DNA from: Nitrospirota bacterium
Lineage (GTDB): Bacteria; Nitrospinota_A; UBA7883; JACRGQ01
Direction: 5' to 3'
Length of the DNA: 64,000 nucleotides
NCBI GenBank assembly: GCA_024275955.1
Contig: JAJRYD010000026.1
Location: 17,834-81,833 of the forward strand
Shown here in pieces: positions 27,626-36,829 of this stretch. Under the pieces are notes generated by a model. It made no database searches. It was not told the DNA's origin and saw only the letters and a list, made by a program, of their open reading frames with translations. Each line of letters opens with the position of its first letter. Within the stretch, counting starts at the first letter, position 1. The position numbers were made by a program, and so were the translations under genes.

Positions 27626-28573
27626 CTAGACCGAGAGAGATATCAGTTGCGCGGTATCTTTAGTTTTTAGGTCGTGGGCTTCTTGCGCTTGCTGACTGCT
27701 TTCGGGACGCAGGACTTTTGTAAAGTCTATATCAAGCTCTTGGGCGATAGCCTTGACAGCTTCGTTGCTTAATGTTTTTTCCGCTACCGCTTTAGGCTCG
27801 GTGTCAACCTCGCTTTCGCCAAGCAGTTTATCTGGGGTGAGAGGCTTTAACGGCTCCACAGCTCCTTCGACTTTTTGTCCCAGAAGTTTTATGTCGATAG
27901 GCTCTACCCCGATTCCCGACTTTACTAACGGTTTTAGCTGGTTTGGGTCGGTTGGAACTATTTCCCTTTCGTCCAGCTTTACAGGCGCGCTACCTTTGTT
28001 TATATATGTCAACGCCTCTTTGGAAGAAGCTACATTTTGTTCAAACCTTATTTGGCTTGTTTTCTGTATATACTTGGTTGCCGCGAAATCGTAAGGCTCT
28101 CTTGAGAAACCTATTCTGGGCCTGCCGTACGAATCGTACTGCATACTAAAGTGCGTGGTATTGGCACGGTTTGTCTGCCTGCCCTCTTCCTGCGTCGGGG
28201 TGAAGCTGAAGTCTTTCTCAGGAGTATGGTCGATTGTCATCTCGACTCTTGGTGTTTCCCCGCCGTATCTCTCCCTTGTTATGGTAGCGGTAACGCCGTC
28301 TTTACCAAGAGAGCCGTATTGTATATTCCTGCCGTTGATATCTTCCGGCGATACCTTGCCAGAACCTGGTAGCGGGATATCTTTGCCTGCAGAGGAACCG
28401 CTTCCAGGCAACGGCGTGCCGGTATCGCTACCGGTGACTATCTCGAAGCTTACCCTGTCTAGAGGTTTTGTGATAAACTTGGCATCCTCGGCTATGCTTG
28501 GGCGCGCAGGTTTTACCCTAAACGTCGGGCCTCCCTGTCCCGCAAGCCTCTGATTAACAAGTCCTATTCCCAT
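27626..28573 (-). CDS. uncharacterised protein with PLPGSG repeats
   Basis: The 315-residue protein is not recognised. It has no signal peptide or membrane helix. A low-complexity Pro/Gly/Ser part (about 50-75) carries PLPGSG twice, followed by a polar middle (about 85-200) rich in Thr, Arg and Tyr, and a Lys/Glu-rich C-terminal half with several proline-spaced segments. The tail includes AVKAIAQELDIDFTKVL. It looks largely disordered or structural. The frame is long and uninterrupted and its codon use resembles neighbours, so it is probably real. It lies alone between two plus-strand genes. Confidence 0.55.
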   Translation of the reverse strand: MGIGLVNQRLAGQGGPTFRVKPARPSIAEDAKFITKPLDRVSFEIVTGSDTGTPLPGSGSSAGKDIPLPGSGKVSPEDINGRNIQYGSLGKDGVTATITRERYGGETPRVEMTIDHTPEKDFSFTPTQEEGRQTNRANTTHFSMQYDSYGRPRIGFSREPYDFAATKYIQKTSQIRFEQNVASSKEALTYINKGSAPVKLDEREIVPTDPNQLKPLVKSGIGVEPIDIKLLGQKVEGAVEPLKPLTPDKLLGESEVDTEPKAVAEKTLSNEAVKAIAQELDIDFTKVLRPESSQQAQEAHDLKTKDTAQLISLSV

Positions 28574-28760
28574 TTAATTACTTTCTATCCTTACAATTTC
28601 TATAACTAGACATATTCCTACATCTGCACTATCGGCATAAAAATATATCTCTTTAGCGAAATTTTATAGAAATTTATTTGAAGTTTCTAACTTGTTGTTT
28701 TTATATCTTTTTGTGCTAAACTCAGCACCCAATCGAGAATTTTATAAAAAGGGGGGATTT

Positions 28761-29294
28761 ATGTCATTAGAGGCTGGTAACGATTTGGAATCATTGATAA
28801 GGATTATTCCAGACTTCCCTAAAAAGGGAATACAGTTTTTAGACCTTACAACGCTTTTCAAAGATCCAGCCGGCCTTCGTAAGGTGATAGACCTCTTTTA
28901 CGATAAGTACAAAGGTAAAGAGATTAGTCAGGTAGTAGGGATTGAGGCGAGGGGATTTGTGGTTGCCTCCGCACTTGCCTACAGGCTTGGGTGCGGCGTA
29001 TCTCTAATAAGGAAGCCGGGAAAGCTTCCAGCCGAAACAATATCCAAGTCGTATGCCCTAGAATACGGAACCAACGAGATACATATCCATAAAGATGCCG
29101 TAGATAAAGGTGAAAAAGTACTACTGATTGACGACCTGCTTGCGACAGGCGGAACTATGGCGGCGGCTGTGGAACTGCTTGAGAGGCTCGAAGCAGAAAT
29201 AGTCGGTATTGCGTTCATAGTCGAGCTTGGTTTCCTAAACGGCAGTGAGAAGCTCGGTAAATATCCTATACATACCTTGATACATAAAGATTAG
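28761..29294 (+). CDS. apt: adenine phosphoribosyltransferase
   Basis: The 177-residue salvage enzyme makes AMP from adenine and PRPP. The N-terminal IRIIPDFPKKGIQFLDLTTL and the VVGIEARGF strand are present. The KLPAET hood segment and the PRPP loop VLLIDDLLATGGT follow. Length is normal. The frame is open 69 bp upstream, but ATG 28761 is preceded by AGGGGGG and matches the family start, so it is chosen. A weak stem-loop at 29299-29313 (GCCTT/AAGGC) follows the stop. Confidence 0.96.
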   Translation: MSLEAGNDLESLIRIIPDFPKKGIQFLDLTTLFKDPAGLRKVIDLFYDKYKGKEISQVVGIEARGFVVASALAYRLGCGVSLIRKPGKLPAETISKSYALEYGTNEIHIHKDAVDKGEKVLLIDDLLATGGTMAAAVELLERLEAEIVGIAFIVELGFLNGSEKLGKYPIHTLIHKD

Positions 29295-29298
29295 GGTA

Positions 29299-29313
29299 GC
29301 CTTTCCGCAAGGC
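29299..29313 (+). terminator. weak stem-loop after apt
   Basis: A 5-bp stem GCCTT-TCCGC-AAGGC begins 5 bp after the apt stop. The T-rich stretch (TTATTCTCTTTT) starts only 6 bp later, so this is a poor intrinsic terminator at best. Confidence 0.25.
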
Positions 29314-29428
29314 ACGACTTATTCTCTTTTGGCGTTGCCCACTCTTTAGTTTGTTGGAGAAATTCTCTTTTTTGCCGGAATTAGGTTTATAATGGGGGTG
29401 AGAGCTACAGATTGAAAGGAGGTCTGGC

Positions 29429-29674
29429 ATGGTCGATATCGATGCACGAAGACAAGAGATGCTCGGCTGGTTTTACTCCAATTTTATGAAACCGTCGGAA
29501 TGCGACCCGCCGATGAGCAAGGAACATGGCTCCCAGTATGTCTGCGGCGGCCCTTATTATGCCGAGGATCTGCTCAATAAGCATTTTGGGACAAAATACC
29601 CCCAACATCTTATCAAAGAAGTGGTTGCCATTCTTGAAAAGGATGAAAGTGACTGGGTAAAGAAAGACCATTAA
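29429..29674 (+). CDS. small uncharacterised protein (81 aa)
   Basis: This is an 81-residue soluble protein with a near-perfect AAGGAGGT ribosome site 6 bp before the ATG, which is the main reason to accept it. It contains two cysteines (SECDPP and YVCGGP) and several conserved-looking aromatic and proline positions. The charged helical C-terminus runs HLIKEVVAILEKDESDWVKKD. No domain is recognised and no export signal is present. It is isolated between apt and the respiratory operon, so context gives no function. Confidence 0.65.
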   Translation: MVDIDARRQEMLGWFYSNFMKPSECDPPMSKEHGSQYVCGGPYYAEDLLNKHFGTKYPQHLIKEVVAILEKDESDWVKKDH

Positions 29675-29990
29675 ATCAAAGAGTTTAGGTAAACTTTTTC
29701 GAAAGCTGGAGGAACAGGGAAGTTTGCGGTGGTGAAATTGTGTTTATCTTCCAATTAGCGTTAGTTTGACGCTTTTATCTTCTTGATTTTAGAGTTTTGT
29801 TAGACAATAATTCCGGTTCAGGCGTTTATTGAAATTTTTAGAAACGTTGCATGGAGATGGGGGATTTAAGCGGGGTAGCTTCGGTCTTTTTGTGGGGAAA
29901 GCTTGTGTCTGTCGGTATCGTTTTCACAAAGCTTTGAGCTGGTCTTAAACTGAGGCGTGTCGCTATAGAATCCAGTATAGATATAAAACT
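29675..29990. other. 316-bp gene-free leader of the respiratory operon
   Basis: No gene or repeat is seen. Just before the first operon gene there are TATAGAAT (29964-29971) and TATAAA (29982-29987), possible -10 boxes without good -35 partners. No strong Shine-Dalgarno precedes the ATG at 29991. Confidence 0.5.
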
Positions 29991-31976
29991 ATGAAGGTAC
30001 TTTTCAGTTCTTGGAAGGGCAAGCTTGTCGATAACCGTGGCAAGCCGGAACCCGACTGGGAAGAATCTCCAAACATAAAACTGCCGGACACTTTTGGCGG
30101 TTCGCTTTCCGGCTTCATCGGCTGGGACGGCATTATCCTTTTAGACGAAAAGGCCGACGCGGTAGAGATGACCGCCAACTACACAGCCTCGCTTCAGAGC
30201 AGTTCCTGCGGCAGATGCTTTCCATGCAGGGTCGGTACCAAGGTTGCCGAAGATATTATTAAGCGTATTCTAAGCGGCAACGGCAAGAGTTCCGACCTAG
30301 AAGAGCTGTCAGACCTTTGCGATTCGATATCAAAAAACTCCAAGTGCGGCATAGGCCAGCTTGGGACAGTAGCGATAACCGATTCTCTAAAGTATTTCAG
30401 GAGCGACTACGAAGATTACATAAGCGGAAAAAGAAAAGCCCCAAACCTTTCCTACCCGTACAAGATGACAGCTCCCTGCATCTCTGCCTGTCCAACAGGT
30501 ATGGATATACCGCAGTATATTGAATATATAAAAGATGCCGATTTCGCAGGCTCATTAGCGAATATACGGGAGGCAAGCCCGATGGCCAACACGCTTGGGA
30601 GGGCATGCTTCCACCCTTGCGAAAACAGCTGTAGACGGGCAAATGTAGACGAGCCGATAGCTATCTGCAAGCTCAAAAGGTATGCGTGGGATTGGGAAGA
30701 CCAGCACGCGGTGGAAAGCCCTAAAAACCTTAATATGCATACCAGAAAAGAGAAGATAGCGGTCGTAGGTGCCGGCCCGTCCGGCCTTTCCGCCGCTTAC
30801 TATCTCGCTTTGCAAGGTTTTCATGTAACGGTCTATGAAAAACTTATGGGGCCTGGCGGTGCCGCATGGACAGGTATCCCGCAGTACCGCATACCAAAAG
30901 AGATACTCCTCCGCGAAGCGGAGCAGGTAAAGGATGTCGGCGTAGATATAAAATACGGCGTAGAGTTTGGAAAAGACGAAACCTTTAAAAGCCTTAGAGA
31001 TGCCGGATACGGAGCGTTCTATCTGGCTACCGGCGGCGACCTTTCCAAAAAGGCGCGCGTCGAAGGCGAGTTCGAAGGTTACGAAGGTTTTGTCGGCGGT
31101 ATAGGCGTACTTAAAGATGTAGTGCTTAAAACAATGCCGAACCCTCCGATGAAAGGCAACGAACTGCCGAAGCCTAAAAGAATATTTGTGATAGGCGGTG
31201 GAAACACGGCGATGGACTGCGTGAGAACTTTCCGCCGTCTTGGTTGCGAAGATGTAAGTATCGTTTACCGCAGAACGATGAAGGAACTGCCGGCCGACCC
31301 TCACGAGATACATGAAGCCGAGGAAGAAGGGGTTCTGTTTAAATTTCTTCTAGCTCCAACAAAAATAGTCGCAAAGAATAACAAGGTGGTAGGGCTTGAA
31401 TGTCAGAAGATGGAGCTTGGCGAGCCGGACGAATCTGGACGAAGAAGGCCGCAGGCTGTCAAAGGCTCCGAGCATATACTCGATTGCGACCTTATCATCT
31501 CCGCGATAGGGCAGGATTGCGATATCAGATACCTCGCGGAAGAGCCGACTATAAAAAAGAGTGATTGGGATACCATAATTACGGATGAAGATACGATGCA
31601 GACCGAAGTGGCAGATATCTTCGCTGGCGGCGATGTACAGACAGGGCCGCTTACGCTGGTAACGGCGGTCGGGCAGGCTAGGCGGGCGGCGCAGTCTATA
31701 GGCCAATTTCTCCGTGGTGAAAAGGTAGAGATAACCGATGAACAAAAGGTTGAAAATATGATTGCCAAGCTTGGCGCTTACGATAAGAACGAAGTGGTGC
31801 CGGAAGCTGGCGGATGGGATAGAAAAGCGATGCCTATCTGCGGTATCGAGGAAAAAAACAACAGCTTTACGGAAGTCGAGCTTGGCTACAGCCAAGAAGA
31901 CGCGATGGAAGAGGCCTCAAGGTGCATGCGTTGCTACATAGTAGGTATGGCCGCCGTAAACGGAGGCGGAAAATGA
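29991..31976 (+). CDS. SfrB-like oxidoreductase: NuoF-type 4Fe-4S domain fused to GltD-like FAD/NAD(P) module
   Basis: The 661-residue protein starts with a NuoF C-terminal-like iron-sulfur domain (about 55-145): Cys73, Cys76 and Cys79 in SCGRCFPCR, and Cys119. The GltD-type part follows: cysteines 163, 167, 206, 210, 214 and 226 for two 4Fe-4S clusters, an FAD site VVGAGPSGLSAAYYL (about 258-272), and a second dinucleotide site IFVIGGGNTAMDC near 400. This architecture is that of Geobacter SfrB, an NADPH-dependent subunit described as a soluble ferric reductase. It lacks NuoF's FMN/NADH domain and replaces nuoEF at the head of the nuo operon. I infer that it supplies electrons, perhaps from NADPH, to the NuoG-like protein with which it overlaps by 4 bp. 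Confidence 0.85.
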   Translation: MKVLFSSWKGKLVDNRGKPEPDWEESPNIKLPDTFGGSLSGFIGWDGIILLDEKADAVEMTANYTASLQSSSCGRCFPCRVGTKVAEDIIKRILSGNGKSSDLEELSDLCDSISKNSKCGIGQLGTVAITDSLKYFRSDYEDYISGKRKAPNLSYPYKMTAPCISACPTGMDIPQYIEYIKDADFAGSLANIREASPMANTLGRACFHPCENSCRRANVDEPIAICKLKRYAWDWEDQHAVESPKNLNMHTRKEKIAVVGAGPSGLSAAYYLALQGFHVTVYEKLMGPGGAAWTGIPQYRIPKEILLREAEQVKDVGVDIKYGVEFGKDETFKSLRDAGYGAFYLATGGDLSKKARVEGEFEGYEGFVGGIGVLKDVVLKTMPNPPMKGNELPKPKRIFVIGGGNTAMDCVRTFRRLGCEDVSIVYRRTMKELPADPHEIHEAEEEGVLFKFLLAPTKIVAKNNKVVGLECQKMELGEPDESGRRRPQAVKGSEHILDCDLIISAIGQDCDIRYLAEEPTIKKSDWDTIITDEDTMQTEVADIFAGGDVQTGPLTLVTAVGQARRAAQSIGQFLRGEKVEITDEQKVENMIAKLGAYDKNEVVPEAGGWDRKAMPICGIEEKNNSFTEVELGYSQEDAMEEASRCMRCYIVGMAAVNGGGK

Positions 31977-34216
31977 GCGTCGATGCCAAAAAGAAAATGG
32001 TAACGCTTACCATCAACGACAAGCCGGTAGAGGTTCAAAAAGGAACCACCATACTTGAAGCGTCCAGAGCGAACGGGTTCGATATACCTACTCTTTGCTA
32101 TCTTAAAAAACTAAAGCCTATAGGTTCCTGCCGTCTTTGCTCCGTCGAGCTGGAAGGAGTAGCCTCTCCCGTTATGTCGTGCGAAACACCGGCGGCACAA
32201 GGAATGAACGTAACTACCGATAGCGAATCTCTCAAAAAGTACCGGCAGGATATGATGAGAATGATTCTCGTTGAGCATCCAAGAGATTGCCCCGTTTGCG
32301 AACGGTCCGGCGAATGCTCTTTGCAGGATAGAACTTTCGAGCTTAATGTTCTCGGCCATAAATGGACGACGCAAGGCCACACAAGAAAACCTATCGTCGA
32401 TTGGGGATTGATAAAGTACGACCAGAACCTATGTATCATGTGCGAAAGATGTATAAAGGTCTGCCGTGAGGTTCAAGGGGTTGCCGCCTACAAAATCGAC
32501 GGGACAGGCTACAAGTCGAAAATAAATACCGTAACAGGTGAAAAGCTCGATTGCGATTTTTGCGGACAATGTATTTCCGTCTGTCCTGTAGGCGCTCTTT
32601 CGAGCGGTATCGGCTTTGCCGGACGCGCGTGGGAAATGAAAAGAACAGCTACTATCTGCCCGCATTGCGGTGTCGGCTGTACTCTCGACATCAATGTCAA
32701 AAAAGATAAAGTAATAAGAGTTACCTCTAACCATAAAGCAGGTATTAACGATGGCAACCTTTGCGCTAGAGGGCGGTTTGGGTATCAGTTTATCCAGAGC
32801 GACGAGAGAGTTACCGCGCCGCTTATAAAATCGGACGCAGGCATGGAAAACGCGAAATGGAACGACGCGCTAGAGGCAGTTGCCCAAAAGCTTAAAAGCT
32901 ATAAAGACAAATTTGGCGGTAAAGCTTTTGTCGGCATAGGTTCCGAGCGTAGTACAAACGAAGACAACTATGTTTTTCAGAAATTTTTCCGTGAAGTGCT
33001 TGGAAGCGGAAACCTCGATAATGTCGCTAATATGAATAACGGAGATATCTGCTCAAAAGCTTTCGAGACTTTTGGCGATGTATCGCTTACAGCTTCCTAC
33101 GAAAGTTTTGATTCTGCTGATCTTTTTGTGCTTATAGGCGCGGACGGAAGCGTGGAAAACCCTGTGGTAGGCAACCTTATAAGAAGGGCGACCATCAATC
33201 ACGGCGCAGATACCGCCATAGCCTACTCAAGAAAAGCTGTTTTTTTGCCGGAGCCCAAAGTGGCGCTTACTTACGACTATAAAGATATGAACAGTTTTAT
33301 GCTGAACCTTCTTGGCCGAACGATAGAAAACGGCGGCTATGACGTAGACTCTGCTTTTACCAAGTCGGTAGGAAAAGGCTCCGCCGATTTAGCGATAGAC
33401 GAGCTTGTAGCGTTTACAAAAAAACGCGGCAACCCTATATATATAGTAGGGCAGGAAGCGCAAAAGCATCCGCAGGCTAACGCCATCATAAGAAATATAG
33501 CGAACCTCGCTAAAATCTGCGGCGGAAAAGTGCTGATGCTCAAAGAATACTGCAACACGCAAGGGGTAAACGATATAGGCGTGTCGCCGAATGTTCTTCC
33601 CGGGCGCAAACCAGAATATAGGCCGGAGCTTATCTGCGGTTCATCGGTTATAGACCAGATGAAAAGTGGAACGGCTAAAGTGCTTATTGTTTTTGATGAA
33701 GATGTTTTGGGCAGGCTTTCTGGTTCTGAAAGTTTTAGAGATGCCTGCGGCAATGTCGAATATATAGTTGTGGTAGACCAGTTTAAAAGCGAGACTGCTA
33801 AGCTTGCCGATGTCTTTTTAGCGTCTAGTACGTCGGCCGAGAAAGACGGCACATTTACCGACATGGAGGGGCGTTGCCAAGCAGTTTTCCGCGCGGTTTC
33901 TCCTATCGGCAAACCTGCGTGGCAGATATTTACGGAACTTGCTTCCAAACTCGGCAAAGATTTCGGCTTCAAGTCGGTCGCCGACATACAGGCGGAGATA
34001 GCGAAAGATGTGCCGCTTTACTCCGGCATAGCTAGCGGCGACTTTCTTGTCGACTACGGCCCGCTTTTAAAAAGTTCTAGCGAGCTTAAACTTGTAGAGC
34101 CTGCAAAAGTTGAAGGGGAGCTTAATCCATCGTATGATCAGTCTCTCTTTAGCCTTGGCCTATACACAGATTACTGCCCGGCTCTCAAACCGTATCAGGG
34201 GGGTAAAGCGCAGTGA
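31973..34216 (+). CDS. nuoG: NuoG/SfrA-like iron-sulfur molybdopterin-type subunit
   Basis: The 747-residue subunit has an N-terminal 2Fe-2S domain (Cys42, 53, 56, 70) and a His-Cys3 cluster site (His102, Cys106, 109, 115). Two 4Fe-4S sets follow (Cys154/157/160/164 and Cys194/197/200/204), then an N7-type site (Cys229/232/236/264). The rest is a molybdopterin-oxidoreductase-like fold. This is the NuoG layout, shared with SfrA and NAD-linked formate dehydrogenases. The start is ATG 31973, which overlaps the SfrB-like stop (ATGA) and has GGAGG 6 bp upstream; the frame open further upstream is ignored. Its position before nuoA argues for a complex I subunit, but the pair could also work as a soluble oxidoreductase. 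Confidence 0.88.
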   Translation: MSVDAKKKMVTLTINDKPVEVQKGTTILEASRANGFDIPTLCYLKKLKPIGSCRLCSVELEGVASPVMSCETPAAQGMNVTTDSESLKKYRQDMMRMILVEHPRDCPVCERSGECSLQDRTFELNVLGHKWTTQGHTRKPIVDWGLIKYDQNLCIMCERCIKVCREVQGVAAYKIDGTGYKSKINTVTGEKLDCDFCGQCISVCPVGALSSGIGFAGRAWEMKRTATICPHCGVGCTLDINVKKDKVIRVTSNHKAGINDGNLCARGRFGYQFIQSDERVTAPLIKSDAGMENAKWNDALEAVAQKLKSYKDKFGGKAFVGIGSERSTNEDNYVFQKFFREVLGSGNLDNVANMNNGDICSKAFETFGDVSLTASYESFDSADLFVLIGADGSVENPVVGNLIRRATINHGADTAIAYSRKAVFLPEPKVALTYDYKDMNSFMLNLLGRTIENGGYDVDSAFTKSVGKGSADLAIDELVAFTKKRGNPIYIVGQEAQKHPQANAIIRNIANLAKICGGKVLMLKEYCNTQGVNDIGVSPNVLPGRKPEYRPELICGSSVIDQMKSGTAKVLIVFDEDVLGRLSGSESFRDACGNVEYIVVVDQFKSETAKLADVFLASSTSAEKDGTFTDMEGRCQAVFRAVSPIGKPAWQIFTELASKLGKDFGFKSVADIQAEIAKDVPLYSGIASGDFLVDYGPLLKSSSELKLVEPAKVEGELNPSYDQSLFSLGLYTDYCPALKPYQGGKAQ

Positions 34217-34241
34217 CGATAAATGAGAGAAGGGGGAATAA

Positions 34242-34598
34242 ATGCTTAATCAGTATCTGCCGATTATCGTTATGATAGTTGCCGCCGCCGGTACGGCAAT
34301 AGGGATGATAGTTGCCACCACCCTTATCGGCCCTAAGAAAAGTTTTCCCGATAAGGACGAGCCGTTCGAGTGCGGTGTCTCTCCCGTGCACAACCCTAAG
34401 TCACGCTTCTCTATAAGTTTTTATGTTATCGCTATGCTTTTTATCATTTTCGACATCGAAGCGGTTTTTCTTTTTCCCTGGGCGGTTATCTTTCAAAAGC
34501 TCGGGATGTTCGGTTTTATAGAGATGCTTCTTTTTATTTTTGTTCTGGCGGTTGGGCTTGTATATGTTTGGCGGAAAGGAGCGCTTGAATGGGAGTAG
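34242..34598 (+). CDS. nuoA: NADH-quinone oxidoreductase subunit A
   Basis: The 118-residue membrane subunit has three helices and the conserved loop YECG-type sequence PFECGVSP, followed by RFSISFYVIAMLFIIFDIE. It forms part of the quinone-site end of the membrane arm. AGAAGGGGG lies upstream of the ATG. It overlaps nuoB by 10 bp. Confidence 0.97.
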   Translation: MLNQYLPIIVMIVAAAGTAIGMIVATTLIGPKKSFPDKDEPFECGVSPVHNPKSRFSISFYVIAMLFIIFDIEAVFLFPWAVIFQKLGMFGFIEMLLFIFVLAVGLVYVWRKGALEWE

Positions 34599-35125
34599 AG
34601 AACGAAGAACAAGGTTTCGAGCATGTTCTTGGCGACAGCGTTATCCTTACTACTGTCGAACAGGTTGTCGGCTGGGGGAGAAAGTTTTCCTTCTTTCTCT
34701 ATCCGTTTATTACCGCCTGTTGCGGTATGGAGTTTATGTCGGTAGCGGGGCCAAGATACGATATAGACAGATTCGGGGCGGCGCTTCCGAGGTTTTCCCC
34801 AAGACAGGCAGACCTGCTTATAGTGGTAGGCACGATAAGCCACAAACAGTTGCCGATACTTAACAAAGTTTACAACCAGATGGCGGAGCCGAAGTGGGTG
34901 TTCGCCTACGGCGCCTGCGTTGTTTCCGGCGGCATGTACGACAACTATTCCACAGCGCAGGGGATAGATACGATACTCCCTGTAGACGTATATGTTCCCG
35001 GCTGTCCGCCGAGACCGGAGATGGTCTTCGATGGATTGATGAAACTGCAGGATATCGTGCAGAACGAAAAGTTCAGCAAATGGCCCCGCGGCGCTGGCAA
35101 ATACACCGCAGAGGAGCTTAAGTAA
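34589..35125 (+). CDS. nuoB: NADH-quinone oxidoreductase subunit B
   Basis: The 178-residue peripheral subunit carries cluster N2, the last carrier before quinone. Ligands are seen as the tandem Cys44-Cys45 (TACCGMEFM), a third Cys in YGACVVSGGM and a fourth in VPGCPPRPE. It starts inside the end of nuoA, so translation is coupled. Length is normal. Confidence 0.97.
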   Translation: MGVENEEQGFEHVLGDSVILTTVEQVVGWGRKFSFFLYPFITACCGMEFMSVAGPRYDIDRFGAALPRFSPRQADLLIVVGTISHKQLPILNKVYNQMAEPKWVFAYGACVVSGGMYDNYSTAQGIDTILPVDVYVPGCPPRPEMVFDGLMKLQDIVQNEKFSKWPRGAGKYTAEELK

Positions 35126-35132
35126 AAAACGT

Positions 35133-35621
35133 ATGGGAAAGCTTATAGATATCGTTAAACAAAAGTTCGCGAGCGAATGTATCTCCTCGCACGAACAGCA
35201 CGGCGATGAAACCGTTATAGTAAAAAAAGAGAAGATAAGAGAGATAATGGCTTGGCTTAAAAGTGACGAATCTACCAAGTTCAATTTTCTTATCGATCTT
35301 ACAGCTGTCGACTACAGCGAGTATGAAGGCAGAGGAGCGCCGCGTTTCGAAGTTGTCTACCATCTTTATTCCCTTTCGCTCAACCACCGGCTAAGGGTGA
35401 AGGTTGGTGTCGATGAAAAAGATTGTATCGTCGATTCTCTCGTTCCTGTATGGATAGGGGCCGATTGGTACGAACGCGAAGTTTGGGATATGTATGGAAT
35501 AAAATTTGATGGGCACCCAAATCTCAAGCGTCTTCTTTTGTACGAAGAGTTTGAGGGGCATCCATTGCGCAAAGATTATCCTATCAATAAACGACAACCG
35601 CTTATAGGGCCGGAGAACTGA
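35133..35621 (+). CDS. nuoC: NADH-quinone oxidoreductase subunit C
   Basis: The 162-residue 30-kDa subunit shows the family block WYEREVWDMYGIKFDGHPNL and the ending GHPLRKDYP. It is a separate polypeptide here, not fused to NuoD. It follows nuoB after 7 bp. A GGAG near its end could act as ribosome site for the leader described next. Confidence 0.96.
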   Translation: MGKLIDIVKQKFASECISSHEQHGDETVIVKKEKIREIMAWLKSDESTKFNFLIDLTAVDYSEYEGRGAPRFEVVYHLYSLSLNHRLRVKVGVDEKDCIVDSLVPVWIGADWYEREVWDMYGIKFDGHPNLKRLLLYEEFEGHPLRKDYPINKRQPLIGPEN

Positions 35622-35623
35622 TT

Positions 35624-35668
35624 TTGCAGGAAAACGAAGTAAAAAAGCCAGACCTCCAGACGGATTAA
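35624..35668 (+). other. possible original nuoD start region interrupted by in-frame TAA
   Basis: A TTG at 35624, with GGAG 8 bp upstream, opens a 14-codon frame (MQENEVKKPDLQTD) that stops at TAA 35666-35668. The stop is immediately followed in the same frame by the GTG used for nuoD. Read through, it would give a normal-looking NuoD N-terminal tail. It is either a leader peptide with stop-restart, a nonsense mutation or a sequence error. Confidence 0.5.
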
Positions 35669-36829
35669 GTGTTCCTTAATATGGGGCCGTCCCACCCTGC
35701 CACGCATGGAACGGTCAGGTTTTTGCTTAGGCTTGAGGGTGAGCGCATTATCAATATGGAAACGGAGATAGGCTATCTTCACCGCGCTTTTGAAAAGCAT
35801 TGCGAAAACGGAAAATGGACTCAGGCGTTTCCGTACACAGACAGGCTTAACTACAACTCTGCGATGCAAAACAACGTAGCTTTTGCTTTAGGCGTTGAAA
35901 AACTTTTTGGTGTAGTAGATAAACTGCCGGAGCGTTGCCGGTACATAAGGGTAATCGTCTGCGAGCTGTCGAGGCTTTGCGATCATTACACCAACCTAGG
36001 CGCGGCGGCGCTGGAGCTTGGAGCGTTGACGGCTTTCCTTTATTTCGTCGAAGCAAGAGAGCTTACTTGGGACCTTATGGAATCAATCTGCGGAGCGAGG
36101 CTTACGTCTAACTATATCCGTATAGGCGGAGTAACCGCCGACCTGCCGGAAAACTTTAAAGAGCATGTTAAAGAGGTTTTTGACCGGAACCGCGAGTTTT
36201 ACGACGATTTCGACAAACTCCTCACGCACAACAGAATTTTCCTAGATAGAATGAGAGAGGTAGGAACTATTTCCGCCGAAGACGCTATAGCGTTTGGGTT
36301 TACCGGCCCATGCCTTAGGGCCGCTGGAGTGGAGTATGACGTAAGAAAGGCGAACCCGTACCTTGTGTATGACGAGCTTGATTTCGACGTGCCTGTAGGC
36401 TTCACTGGAGATAACTTCGATATTTATCTTATAAGAATGGAAGAGGTTAAGCAGTCGATTAGAATAATAGAGCAGGCGCTTGAAAAAATACCGGAAGGGC
36501 CTGTTAATATCGACGACCCGAACATAAGACAACATTCAAAAGAAAGAATCCATGACGATATGGAATCTATGATATTTCATTTCAAAAACCAGATAGAGGG
36601 GATACAGGTTCCAAAAGGCGAGTCGTATTTCCCTACGGAAGGCTCTAACGGCGAGGTAGGTTTTTATCTTGTAAGCGACGGCGGTGGCAAGCCGTACAAG
36701 TGCCGTGTCCGCCCTCCATGCATACCGCTTACGCAGGCTATGGGCTTTCGCGTTAAGGGGCTGTTTCTTGCCGACATAATACCTACGTTCGACATGATTA
36801 ACCTTATAGGCGGAGAGTGCGACAGGTAA
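35669..36829 (+). CDS. nuoD: NADH-quinone oxidoreductase subunit D
   Basis: The 386-residue 49-kDa subunit lines the quinone cavity with NuoB. It opens with LNMGPSHPATHGTVRFLLRL, and ends with the expected ADIIPTFDMINLIGGECDR. The only start before the conserved NMGP block is GTG 35669, directly after an in-frame TAA and without a clear Shine-Dalgarno (only GGA 3 bp away). Translation may depend on coupling with the short upstream frame. Its stop overlaps the nuoH ATG by one base. The core of the protein is intact, so it should be functional if translated. Confidence 0.94.
   Translation: MFLNMGPSHPATHGTVRFLLRLEGERIINMETEIGYLHRAFEKHCENGKWTQAFPYTDRLNYNSAMQNNVAFALGVEKLFGVVDKLPERCRYIRVIVCELSRLCDHYTNLGAAALELGALTAFLYFVEARELTWDLMESICGARLTSNYIRIGGVTADLPENFKEHVKEVFDRNREFYDDFDKLLTHNRIFLDRMREVGTISAEDAIAFGFTGPCLRAAGVEYDVRKANPYLVYDELDFDVPVGFTGDNFDIYLIRMEEVKQSIRIIEQALEKIPEGPVNIDDPNIRQHSKERIHDDMESMIFHFKNQIEGIQVPKGESYFPTEGSNGEVGFYLVSDGGGKPYKCRVRPPCIPLTQAMGFRVKGLFLADIIPTFDMINLIGGECDR

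Noticed and set aside
28155-28553. Plus-strand open frame opposite the PLPGSG-repeat protein
   Set aside because: It is shorter than the minus-strand frame, low-complexity in the same places, and lacks a ribosome site. The minus-strand frame is preferred, although neither is proven.
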